Made by a program: the position numbers and the translations under genes
DNA from: Gammaproteobacteria bacterium SG8_30
GTDB taxonomy: Bacteria; Pseudomonadota; Gammaproteobacteria; Steroidobacterales; Steroidobacteraceae
Reading direction: 5' to 3'
NCBI GenBank assembly: GCA_001303245.1
Contig: LJNS01000017.1
Coordinates: 1-52,474 of the forward strand
Length of the DNA: 52,474 bases
Part shown: positions 7,688 through 15,316 of the stretch, piece after piece
How positions within the stretch are numbered: the first letter of the stretch is position 1
Layout: each line of letters begins with the position of its first letter
Notes under the pieces: generated by a model
What the model saw: the letters and a program-made list of their open reading frames with translations, nothing else
Told to the model about the DNA's origin: nothing
The model's database searches: none

Positions 7688-8530
7688 ATGAATGCCCGGA
7701 AGCATGGCGATCGACCGCTCGAGCTGAAACCCATCGGCGTCGTGCGGACCGCCTTCAAGGAGAAAGTCGACGCCCCACGGCAGCCTCGGGCGGCCCAGGG
7801 CGTGCCGGGACGCATCGAGCTGTTTCCGGGGCACGACTTCGAGCACGCTGTCGAGGACCTGGCGGACTGGGAGTTCCTCTGGGTCATCTACTGGTTTCAC
7901 CTCAATCGTTCGTGGCGACCCAAGGTGCTGCCTCCGCGCAGCACGACCGGACGGAAGGGGGTCTTCTCCACCCGTTCCCCGCACCGTCCGAATCCCATCG
8001 GGCTGTCCGCCGTACGCCTCGAGCGTGTGGAAGGTCTCACGTTGCACGTTCGCGACGTCGACATGGTCGACGGGACGCCGGTGCTCGACCTGAAGCCCTA
8101 CGTGCCTTACACGGATGCGCACCCCGGTGCGCGCAGCGGCTGGCTGGAGTCCGCAGGCGCACCGGCAGGAGCGGGACCCGCCGATCCGCTGACGCCGTGG
8201 CAGGTCACGCTCGAGCCGATTGCCCTGGAGCAGGCCAGCTGGGTGCAGGAGCGGACCGGGCTTGCGCTCGCCGATCGCATCGTCACGACGCTGGCGCTCG
8301 GCCCGAAGCCGAACCCCTACCGTCGGATCAAGCGCGAGGGTCAAGGGTATCGCCTCGCGATCAAGGACTGGCGGGCGAGATTCGTCGTCGACGAACGGCA
8401 GATCCGCGTCGTGACGGTCTTCTCCGGATACCGTTCCGCTCAGCTCGCCGGGGATGTGACTTCACCCGACGACGAAGCCCTCCGTGCGCACCGGCAGTTC
8501 GTCGCGCGCTGGCCGGATGCACTCCCGTGA
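7688..8530 (+). CDS. trmO: tRNA (N6-threonylcarbamoyladenosine-37) N6-methyltransferase
   Basis: A 280-residue protein matching TrmO (TsaA/YaeB), which adds a methyl group to t6A37 in tRNAs reading ACY codons. Diagnostic stretches are IGVVRTAFKEK near the N-terminus, the catalytic/SAM region FSTRSPHRPNPIGLS, and DLKPYVPYTD. A C-terminal extension (about residues 185-280) with NPYRRIKREG matches the long TrmO form. The unusual beta-barrel methyltransferase fold belongs to SPOUT-unrelated class VIII. The ATG start at 7688 follows directly on the conserved region. The stop overlaps the GTG start of the next gene (GTGA), so the two are translationally linked. Confidence 0.92.
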   Translation: MNARKHGDRPLELKPIGVVRTAFKEKVDAPRQPRAAQGVPGRIELFPGHDFEHAVEDLADWEFLWVIYWFHLNRSWRPKVLPPRSTTGRKGVFSTRSPHRPNPIGLSAVRLERVEGLTLHVRDVDMVDGTPVLDLKPYVPYTDAHPGARSGWLESAGAPAGAGPADPLTPWQVTLEPIALEQASWVQERTGLALADRIVTTLALGPKPNPYRRIKREGQGYRLAIKDWRARFVVDERQIRVVTVFSGYRSAQLAGDVTSPDDEALRAHRQFVARWPDALP

Positions 8531-9000
8531 CTGCGTCCCGAAACGCCGGCCGGCTGGCCGCCTACGCCTGGACGTCGCCCAACACCCTGCTGGGGGCTGC
8601 GGTTGGTCTCTTCGCACTGGCACTGGGCGGCCGGCTGAGGCTGCATGAAGGCGTGGCCGAGTTCAGCGGCGGAAGGCTGGGGACGCTCGTCGCGAGCCTT
8701 CCGCCGCAGCTGCGCTTCAGCGCCATCACCTTCGGCCACGTCGTCATCGGCGTCAGCGAGGCCATGATGGCCGCCGTGCGCTGCCACGAGCGGGTGCACG
8801 TGCGGCAATACGAGCGCTGGGGTCCTTTGTTCCTTCCGGCCTACCTGCTGTCGAGCGCCTGGCAGCTCGCGCGAGGCCGCAGCCCGTACCGGGACAACTA
8901 CTTCGAACGGGCGGCCTTCGCAGCCGAAGGCGACGGCCGCGTGCGCCGCACGCCCTCCGTCAATCTCGCGCGGGCTCGGCGTCCCACGGCTGCTCCGTAG
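8527..9000 (+). CDS. Small membrane protein with HExxH-like motif, coupled to trmO
   Basis: A 157-residue protein that starts on GTG inside the trmO stop. It has two hydrophobic stretches (about residues 20-35 and 62-82). These are followed by CHERVHVRQYERWGP, which reads as His-Glu-x-x-His, and a further conserved-looking segment LFLPAYLLSS, then NYFERAAFAAE with a Glu that could serve as third metal ligand. This spacing is typical of small conserved zinc-peptidase-like proteins with no assigned substrate. Catalysis is an inference from the motif. The link with trmO is by overlap only; a shared function is not obvious. Confidence 0.7.
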   Translation: MTASRNAGRLAAYAWTSPNTLLGAAVGLFALALGGRLRLHEGVAEFSGGRLGTLVASLPPQLRFSAITFGHVVIGVSEAMMAAVRCHERVHVRQYERWGPLFLPAYLLSSAWQLARGRSPYRDNYFERAAFAAEGDGRVRRTPSVNLARARRPTAAP

Positions 9001-9056
9001 GCCGCCGCGACCGCGGCGGTGGGCGAGTCCACGATCCCGGTAGGGTGCCGCACGGA

Positions 9057-9509
9057 TCAGCGGCGGAACCGGGCGGCGGCCGCCTCCATGTGCTCCCGGT
9101 CGGCGGCCGGAAGCGCTTCCGTCCAGGCGGCCTCCTGCCCGGCCTCGGGCAGGACGTGCCCGAACTCGACCATGGCGGCGGCCGGAATCTCCGACAGGTA
9201 GACCCAGACCGCGAGGCGATCCACCCGGGCGGTCGCTGCGACGTCGTCCGTCAGTCGCCGGACCAGGGCGGCGCGCAGCTCGGTGCTGCGCCCGCCGCGG
9301 ATGTGGCCGTGGACGAACACGTGGTCATGCTCGAGGAGCGCACCGCCGACGTAGTGATCCTGCGGCGGCACGTCCCGGAACAGGACCTGGGCGAGGTGCG
9401 GCGGGGCACCCGTGACCTCCGCGTGCGCCAGCGTTACGGCGCGCGCGATCCGGGCCTTGCGTTCGGCGTCGAGCAGGCCCATCCGGGCGCTGCAGTGATA
9501 CGTGGGCAT
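9057..9509 (-). CDS. Tautomerase-superfamily protein, cis-3-chloroacrylate dehalogenase (cis-CaaD)-like
   Basis: A 150-residue fused-domain tautomerase. After removal of the initiator Met the catalytic Pro1 is exposed. Counting from Pro1, His28, Arg70, Arg73, Tyr103 and Glu114 all fall at exactly the positions known for cis-CaaD. The surrounding sequence also follows that enzyme closely (HLAQVLF, FVHGHIRGGRS, WVYLSEIPA, MVEFGHVLP). Relatives such as Cg10062 keep the same six residues yet dehalogenate poorly, so the natural substrate could be another acrylate or propiolate-like acid. GGAGG lies 8 bases before ATG 9509. It lies downstream of the tungstate transporter on the same strand, after a 75-base gap. 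Confidence 0.85.
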   Translation of the reverse strand: MPTYHCSARMGLLDAERKARIARAVTLAHAEVTGAPPHLAQVLFRDVPPQDHYVGGALLEHDHVFVHGHIRGGRSTELRAALVRRLTDDVAATARVDRLAVWVYLSEIPAAAMVEFGHVLPEAGQEAAWTEALPAADREHMEAAAARFRR

Positions 9510-9584
9510 GTGAACGTCCTCCGGAAGTCGGCTGCGTCAGGTTGGCAAGCATGCCCGGCACATCGAGCTTCCGCCCGTGCCGGC

Positions 9585-10427
9585 TCATGTCGTCGCGTCG
9601 GGGAAGAACAGTTGGTCACCGTCTATCCGGTAGGCGGCGATCGCGGCCTGGCCCTCCGGCGACACCAGCCAGTCCATGAACGCCTGCGCATCGGCTCGCT
9701 TGACCTGTGGGTGGCGTTCCGGATTGACCATCATGACCCCGTACTGGTTGAACAGTCGGTCGTCTCCCTCCACCAGGATCGCCAGGTCGTCCCGGTTGCG
9801 GAAGGCGATCCACGTGCCGCGGTCCGAGAGCAGGTAGGCGTCCATCGCGGCCGCGGTATTGAGCGAGGCGCCCATCCCCGCACCGGTCTGCCGGTACCAG
9901 GACCCCTCGACGGTACCGATGTCGACGCCGGCTTCCTGCCACAGCCGCAGCTCGGCCGCGTGGGTTCCGCTCCGGTCACCCCGGGACACGAAGGGCGCGC
10001 TTGCGTCGCGGATGGCACGCAGCGCGGCGGTGATGTCCGACATGCCGGCCACGCCGGCCGGGTCCAACCGCGGGCCGACGAGGACGAAGTCGTTGTACAT
10101 GACGTCGCGGCGGTCCACGCCGTGGCCTTCGGCCACGAACCGTTCCTCCGCAGCGCGGTCGTGCACGAAGACGACGTCGGCATCGCCGCGCCGCCCGACG
10201 TCGAGCGCCTGGCCCGTCCCGAGCGCAACCACCCGCACCTTGATGCCGGTCCTCTCCTCGAACAGCGGCAGGATGTGGCCGAACAGACCGGAGTTCTCCG
10301 TCGAGGTGGTCGAGGCGACGGTGATGTAGCGCTCCGCCGGAGGCTCGGCGGCGATGACTGTCGCCGTCGTGAGCGTCGCGGCGAGGCCGACGACGAGTGC
10401 GCTTTGGAATGCTGCAGTCAGGACCAT
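9585..10427 (-). CDS. tupA: Tungstate ABC transporter, substrate-binding protein
   Basis: A 280-residue periplasmic protein with a signal peptide (about residues 1-26, ending VIAAEPP). The oxyanion-binding motif ASTTSTENSGLF is the TupA hallmark (TTTS-like loop). It is followed by LGTGQALDVGRRGDADVVFVHD and the YNDFVLVGP stretch, all typical of the TupA/ModA-like family. It captures tungstate (WO4) for delivery to the TupBC pump; tungsten would serve W- or Mo-cofactor enzymes. The start ATG at 10427 overlaps the end of the ATPase gene by 10 bases. It is the last gene of the leftward tupBCA operon. Confidence 0.92.
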   Translation of the reverse strand: MVLTAAFQSALVVGLAATLTTATVIAAEPPAERYITVASTTSTENSGLFGHILPLFEERTGIKVRVVALGTGQALDVGRRGDADVVFVHDRAAEERFVAEGHGVDRRDVMYNDFVLVGPRLDPAGVAGMSDITAALRAIRDASAPFVSRGDRSGTHAAELRLWQEAGVDIGTVEGSWYRQTGAGMGASLNTAAAMDAYLLSDRGTWIAFRNRDDLAILVEGDDRLFNQYGVMMVNPERHPQVKRADAQAFMDWLVSPEGQAAIAAYRIDGDQLFFPDATT

Positions 10428-11149
10428 GGCAGCTCCGCCTCGAGGAACCGGGCCGCCTCGCGCGAGGCGGGCGACCGCAGGAGGACGTCGACCGGTGCCC
10501 GCTCCGCGACGCGGCCTCCGTCGAGAAACACGACCTCGTCGCCCAACCGATGGGCCTGGCCGAGATTGTGCGTCACCATCACGACCTTGGTGCCGGCCTC
10601 GTGCATCGCCTGGATCACCGACTCGATCGCCATCGTCGCCGCGGGATCGAGGTTGGCGGTGGGCTCGTCGAGCAGCAGCAGCTCCGGGCGCAGGGCCCAG
10701 GCACGTGCGAGGGCCAGGCGCTGCTGCTCGCCCCCCGAGAGTACACGCGCCGGCTGCAATGCCAGGTGCGCGATGCCGGCGCGAGCGAGCGCCTCGCCTG
10801 CGATCTTCGTGCGCTCGGAGATGGCCACCCCGGCGAGCGCGAGGCCGTAGGTCACGTTGGCCAGCACCGAGCGCCTCAGCATCACGGGTCGCTGGAACAC
10901 CATGGCGTGGCGGCGCCGGCCATTCACGTACTCGGGACCGCTGAAACCCACCGTTCCCGCGCTGGGAAGCAGCAGCCCGTGACAGAGCCGCAACAGGACG
11001 CTCTTCCCGGACCCGTTCGGTCCCATGACCAGCGTACGCGGACCGGGATCGATCGTCAGACTCACGCCGTCGAGGATGCGTTTCCCGCCCGCCTCGAACA
11101 CGACGTCCCGCAACGTCAGCGGAAGGAGCGGTGGCGCGATGCCAGGCAT
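10418..11149 (-). CDS. tupC: Tungstate ABC transporter, ATP-binding subunit
   Basis: A 243-residue ABC ATPase with all motors visible: Walker A GPNGSGKS, Q-loop MVFQRPVMLRRSV, signature LSGGEQQR, Walker B LLLLDEPTANLD and switch His in VMVTHNLGQA. MLRRSV after the Q-loop and VVFLDGGRVAE near the end are typical of the tungstate/phosphate-like subgroup. It powers import through TupB. ATG at 11149 is chosen because it begins the domain and lies just after the permease stop (11154); a longer in-frame start at 11203 would run into the permease gene. It overlaps tupA by 10 bases. Confidence 0.92.
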   Translation of the reverse strand: MPGIAPPLLPLTLRDVVFEAGGKRILDGVSLTIDPGPRTLVMGPNGSGKSVLLRLCHGLLLPSAGTVGFSGPEYVNGRRRHAMVFQRPVMLRRSVLANVTYGLALAGVAISERTKIAGEALARAGIAHLALQPARVLSGGEQQRLALARAWALRPELLLLDEPTANLDPAATMAIESVIQAMHEAGTKVVMVTHNLGQAHRLGDEVVFLDGGRVAERAPVDVLLRSPASREAARFLEAELPWS

Positions 11150-11153
11150 GGTG

Positions 11154-11858
11154 CTACCCGTACCGCCGCATCGCGGCTTCGCGCAGGAGGTAAGCGACGG
11201 CATTCACCGCGACCACCACGCTGATGAGCACGGTACCGAGACCCAGCGCCAGGGGCAGGTCGCCCTTGCTGGTCTCGAGGGCGATCGCCGTCGTCATGAC
11301 CCGCGTCACGCCGTCGATGTTCCCGCCCACGATCATGACCGCTCCGACCTCTGCCGCGGCCCGGCCGAACCCGGCCAGCACCGTGGTCAACAGCGAGTGG
11401 CGGATGTCCCAGAGCAGCGTGACTGCGCTGCGCAGCGGAGCCGCGCCGAGCGAGTGCAGCAGGTCGCGATACTCGGCCCACGCGTCCTCCGCGGCCTGGC
11501 GTGTCAGGGCTACGACGATCGGCAGGACGAGGATGCTCTGCGCGATCACCATGGCCTGCGGGGTGAACAGCAGGCCGAGCTCGCCGAGCGGGCCGGCGCG
11601 CGAGAGAAGGAGGTACACCACCAGCCCCACGACGACGGGCGGCAGGCCCATCAGCGCGTTGGTCACGACGACCAGCGTGCGCCTGCCCGGGAAGCGGCTG
11701 ACGGCGAGCGCCGCACCGAGGGGCAGGCCGATGACGGAAGCGATCAGGGCTGCGGACAGGCTCACCTGCAGGCTGAGTGCGACGATCTCGAGGAGCTTCG
11801 GATCGCCGCTCGCGAGAAGCTCGACGGCGGCGCGGCTCGCGGCGGCAAAGTCCCCCAA
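11154..11858 (-). CDS. tupB: Tungstate ABC transporter, permease
   Basis: A 234-residue inner-membrane permease with about five hydrophobic helices. The segment SLQVSLSAALIASVIGLPLG at the start and the EAA-loop-like DLLHSLGAAPLRSAVTLLW, which docks onto the ATPase, identify it as a TupB/ModB-type protein. FGRAAAEVGAVMIVGGNIDG is a strong TupB signature. The start is uncommon: TTG at 11858 has GGAG 7 bases upstream and gives the usual N-terminus, while TTG at 11921 would add 21 Arg/Pro-rich residues and has no ribosome site. First gene of tupBCA; its promoter must lie in the short divergent gap before 11997. Confidence 0.9.
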   Translation of the reverse strand: MGDFAAASRAAVELLASGDPKLLEIVALSLQVSLSAALIASVIGLPLGAALAVSRFPGRRTLVVVTNALMGLPPVVVGLVVYLLLSRAGPLGELGLLFTPQAMVIAQSILVLPIVVALTRQAAEDAWAEYRDLLHSLGAAPLRSAVTLLWDIRHSLLTTVLAGFGRAAAEVGAVMIVGGNIDGVTRVMTTAIALETSKGDLPLALGLGTVLISVVVAVNAVAYLLREAAMRRYG

Positions 11859-11996
11859 TGGCAGGCTCCGGAATTCGACACGGGGCGGGGCGACGATAGG
11901 GCGGGGTCGCGTCGGGCGCAAGGGCCGTCAGGGGCGCGCGACGCGGACTGGTACTGCTTGCTACGATGCGAGCCCCTGTCCCCCGGGAGGCAAGAC

Positions 11997-12509
11997 ATGC
12001 CCGCTGCGCTCAGCAATCCCCTCATGACGCTGACTGCCTTGATCGCGCTCGCCGGCTCCGCAGGCCCGGCCGTCGGCGCGGACTTCACGGTTCCCGTGGA
12101 AGGCGTGGGCATCAAAGGCCTGGTGGTCGACCCTGCGCTGATGACCGAGCTTCCGCGCCAGCAGCTCGAGGCCAGCGATCACGGCACGCCGGCCCGATTC
12201 GAGGGTGTCTGGCTGCGCGACGTGCTGCTCGCCGCCGGGGCGCCCCTCGGCAAGCCGATGCACGGGCGGAACATCCCGCTCGTGGTGCTGCTGACGGCCC
12301 GCGACGGTTACGCCGCGTCGTTTGCGCTGGCCGAGCTCGACCCGGCGTTCCGCGACAAGCCGATCCTGCTGGCGGACCGACGGGACGGCGAGCCGTTGTC
12401 GGAACAGGCGGGGCCGCTACAGCTGGTCGTGGGCGACGAAGGCCGGGCCGGCCGCTGGATACGCCAGATCGAGCGAGTCGAGGTTCTCGACCCGACCGGG
12501 AAGCAGTGA
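11997..12509 (+). CDS. Exported molybdopterin-fold (sulfite oxidase-like) protein without cysteine
   Basis: A 170-residue protein with a signal peptide (about residues 1-24, ending AVGADF). The rest matches a minimal oxidoreductase molybdopterin-binding fold: FEGVWLRDVLLAAGAP, TARDGYAASFALAELD and GPLQLVVGDE followed by RWIRQIERVEV. The catalytic Cys that ligates Mo in sulfite oxidase is absent; there is no Cys in the whole protein. It may bind cofactor or metal in another way, or serve as a non-catalytic partner. It is divergent from tupB, which fits a role tied to Mo/W metabolism. A small membrane-peptide gene follows 4 bases after its stop. Confidence 0.8.
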   Translation: MPAALSNPLMTLTALIALAGSAGPAVGADFTVPVEGVGIKGLVVDPALMTELPRQQLEASDHGTPARFEGVWLRDVLLAAGAPLGKPMHGRNIPLVVLLTARDGYAASFALAELDPAFRDKPILLADRRDGEPLSEQAGPLQLVVGDEGRAGRWIRQIERVEVLDPTGKQ

Positions 12510-12513
12510 CCGG

Positions 12514-12600
12514 ATGGGCAAGCTGGCGCTGATCTTCCTGGTCTTCTTCGTGGTGATCATCGGCTCCACGCTCGTGAGCCGCTGGCGAAGACGCCAGTAG
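12514..12600 (+). CDS. 28-residue single-span membrane peptide
   Basis: A tiny frame starting ATG 4 bases after the molybdopterin-fold gene. It reads MGKLALIFLVFFVVIIGST and then LVSRWRRRQ: one hydrophobic span of about 18 residues followed by a strongly basic tail, which predicts an inner-membrane helix with the C-terminus in the cytoplasm. Close spacing suggests translation from the same message. It is too short for standard gene calling. It could stabilise the neighbour or the membrane, but nothing shows what it does. Confidence 0.5.
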   Translation: MGKLALIFLVFFVVIIGSTLVSRWRRRQ

Positions 12601-12632
12601 TGCCCGCGCCTGCAGGGGGGCGACCGGCCTGG

Positions 12633-15233
12633 CTAGTGCCGCCCCTTGCCGGAGCCCGATCCGGGCCTGAACGGAACGATCGGGTCTCCCCAGCGCCTGC
12701 CGTCGGCGTGCTCCGCCTCCGGTTGCAGCAGATCCGCCAGTAGGCGCCGGCTGGCGCGGGCGAAGGCGGGGATGTCCGCTGCGTCGATCGGCCGGCCGAT
12801 GACGAAGCCCTGGACGTCCACCGGCCCGCAGCCCCCCAACCAGGCCAGCTGTTCGGGACGCTCGACGCCTTCCACCGTCACCCCGAGCCCCAGGTTGTGG
12901 CAGACGCCGATGATCGAGCGCGCCAGTGACTCGGCGCGCTGGCTGGCCGGCGCCTCGGCGATCAAGCTGCGGTCGATCTTGACGCGCCTGATCGGCAGCC
13001 GCGACAGCGAGATCAGCGACGAGTAGCCCGTGCCGAAGTCGTCGAGCGCCAGGCCGACGCCGCCCTCGCGCACCAGGCGCAACGCCTCGATCGTCGAGGC
13101 GGACGTCTGGAAGGCGGTCTCGGTCAGTTCGAGCTCTATGGCATCCGCGGGAAGCTCGAAGTCCTCGAGCACGCGCGCGAGCTTGTCGACGAAGAGGTTG
13201 TCCAGCAGCTGGTGCACCGAGACGTTGACCGCGACGCAGGCGTCGTCGAAGCCCCGGCCACGCCAGTCGGCGACCGCGGCCGCGGCGGTCTCGAGCACCC
13301 ACTCGCCGATCTCGATGATCAGGCCGGACTGCTCGGCGATGGCGATGAACTCGCCGGCGGTGACGGGCGGGCCGTCCGTTCGCTTCCAGCGGAGCAGCGC
13401 CTCGGCACCGGTGGTCCGGCCGTCGACCAGCGACACCTGCGGCTGGTAGACGAGCCGCAGCTCGCGTGCGTCGACCGCGCGCCGCAGCGACTGCTCGAGC
13501 GCGAAGCGCGCCTCCGAGTCCTCGAGCAGCGCCGGCGTGAACAGGGCAGTCCGGCTTCGGCCGAGTGCCTTGGCGTGAAACAGCGCTGCGTCCGATGCGC
13601 GGACCAGGTCGGCCGCCTCGGTCGCGTGCTCCGGCGCCTGGGCGATGCCGATGCTCACGCTCACCAGGATGTCCCGGCCGCCGATGCGCAGTGGTGCACG
13701 GAAACCGCTGATGATGCGCTCGGCCATGCCCAGCGCCTCTTCAGGGTCCTCGGTACGCTCGATCGACACCACGAACTCGTCGCCGCCGAGTCGAGCGATG
13801 AAACGACGCGGCCCCGCCAGCAGTCGCAGCCGCTCGGCGAACCCCCGCAGCAGCGCGTCGCCGACGATGTGGCCGAAACTGTCGTTGACCACCTTGAAAT
13901 TGTCGATGTCGAGCGAGATGAGTCCGACGAGCTCGTCGCGGCGCCGCGCCGACCGCAGCGCGCGGCGCAGGTGATTGAAGGCCAGGCGTCGGTTCGGCAG
14001 TTCGGTCAGCGGGTCGTGGTTGGCCAGGTGCGTCAGCTTGCGGGTGCGGGTCCGGACCCGGTGCTCGAGCTCCTGCCGGTGGCGGAAGGCCTGCTCGTCG
14101 GCGATGGCGAGGCGCTCTGCCATCTGGTTGAAGGCCTCGCCCAGTTCCTCGAGCTCGGCCGAGCCGCCCGGCGAGACCCGCACGCGCCTTCTTCCCTCGG
14201 CCAGCGCGCGCGTGGCCTGGGTCAGTCGTCGCACCGGGCGCGTAATGGTGATGATCGTCGCGAGCGACACGAGCAGGGTCGCTGCGAGCACGAGATAGGT
14301 CAGTCGTGATATCGCGGACTCGGCGGAGCTCGCCGCGTCGGCGGCGCTGCCGGTCGACTCGACGACCGCTCGGCTGGCGGGCGCGGCCAGGGTCGCGTCG
14401 AGCCGAAGCGGCAACTGCAACCCCGACTCGGTAAAGCGGTCGCGAAGCGCGGAGATCGTCGCGTCGTGCTGCAGCACCTGTCGCTGCAATTCGCGAATGC
14501 GTGCGTAGTCCTCCTCGAGCAGCTCGACCCAGGCACGGCCCGGCGAGCGGGCCAGTTCGTCGCGGTGCTTCGCGATCACCTTGCCGAAGCTGCGGGTCGT
14601 GGCGACCAGCGCGCTCCCGGCGTCGCCCGAGCCGGAAACGAGGTAATCGTTGAGCGCCGACCGCAGCCGGCCGAGCTCGACCTCGAGCTCCGCATAGGCG
14701 CGCCGGGTCAGCGCCGGGTCCGGGAGTTGCGCGTTCTGGCCGAAGGCGGTCGAGACCCGGCGTGCCAGGCCGTCGAGCACGCCGCGCATGTCGGCGAGTT
14801 CCGCCTGGCGCTTTGCGCCGATGTCGATGAGCGACCAGCCGAGCCTCGTGTGCTCCTCTGCTTCCGCCCTCAGCCCGGCAATCTCGGCCGCAGCACTCGG
14901 GCGGAGGTCGGCGTAGCTGTCGAGGCTGGCGAACAGCGCGTCTTCCGCCTCGCCGAGGAGCGTGCGGACCTCGTCCGAGGGGCTGCGGACTTCCGCCAGC
15001 ACCGCCCGGTCGAACGCGGCTACGCGGTAGGTCAGGGCATCGGCGACACGGGTCAGCGGGACCTGCGCGGTCCGGGTCTCGCGCAGCGTCTCGATGGCTG
15101 CCCGCATGTCCCGCTGTGCCGCACTGTGGCCCAGCAGCAGCACGACGGCGATGAGGGAGAATCCGATGCCGAGCCGGCCGGCGAGGCCGAGACGGAGTCC
15201 GCTCTTGAACGGGTTTCGCGCCAAGTCGGGCAT
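12633..15233 (-). CDS. Membrane-bound GGDEF-EAL dual-domain c-di-GMP protein
   Basis: An 866-residue protein. Order: transmembrane helix about 16-37, a long helical periplasmic sensor region, second helix near 305-325 (LVLAATLLVSLATI), HAMP linker, GGDEF domain and C-terminal EAL domain. The diguanylate cyclase motif is intact (RLGGDEFVVS) and no RxxD inhibitory site is evident directly before it. The phosphodiesterase site also looks complete: EALLRW, NVSVHQL, ELTE, DDFGTGYSS, KIDRS, EGVE and QGF. It could therefore make or break c-di-GMP depending on the signal. ATG 15233 is used because an upstream frame extension lacks homology. The four-helix-like sensor resembles CHASE3/MCP-type ligand domains. 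Confidence 0.93.
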   Translation of the reverse strand: MPDLARNPFKSGLRLGLAGRLGIGFSLIAVVLLLGHSAAQRDMRAAIETLRETRTAQVPLTRVADALTYRVAAFDRAVLAEVRSPSDEVRTLLGEAEDALFASLDSYADLRPSAAAEIAGLRAEAEEHTRLGWSLIDIGAKRQAELADMRGVLDGLARRVSTAFGQNAQLPDPALTRRAYAELEVELGRLRSALNDYLVSGSGDAGSALVATTRSFGKVIAKHRDELARSPGRAWVELLEEDYARIRELQRQVLQHDATISALRDRFTESGLQLPLRLDATLAAPASRAVVESTGSAADAASSAESAISRLTYLVLAATLLVSLATIITITRPVRRLTQATRALAEGRRRVRVSPGGSAELEELGEAFNQMAERLAIADEQAFRHRQELEHRVRTRTRKLTHLANHDPLTELPNRRLAFNHLRRALRSARRRDELVGLISLDIDNFKVVNDSFGHIVGDALLRGFAERLRLLAGPRRFIARLGGDEFVVSIERTEDPEEALGMAERIISGFRAPLRIGGRDILVSVSIGIAQAPEHATEAADLVRASDAALFHAKALGRSRTALFTPALLEDSEARFALEQSLRRAVDARELRLVYQPQVSLVDGRTTGAEALLRWKRTDGPPVTAGEFIAIAEQSGLIIEIGEWVLETAAAAVADWRGRGFDDACVAVNVSVHQLLDNLFVDKLARVLEDFELPADAIELELTETAFQTSASTIEALRLVREGGVGLALDDFGTGYSSLISLSRLPIRRVKIDRSLIAEAPASQRAESLARSIIGVCHNLGLGVTVEGVERPEQLAWLGGCGPVDVQGFVIGRPIDAADIPAFARASRRLLADLLQPEAEHADGRRWGDPIVPFRPGSGSGKGRH

Positions 15234-15316
15234 GCCGGCACTGTAAACCCGGCCTCGCGCCGGATGAAATCTCCGTGTCACAGATCTGCGACGCGCCGGG
15301 CCCCTGGGGCCGGGGG

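Noticed and set aside
12112-13302. A 396-codon minus frame across the molybdopterin-fold and EAL regions
   Set aside because: It conflicts with clear domains on both sides and has Arg-rich low-complexity translation.
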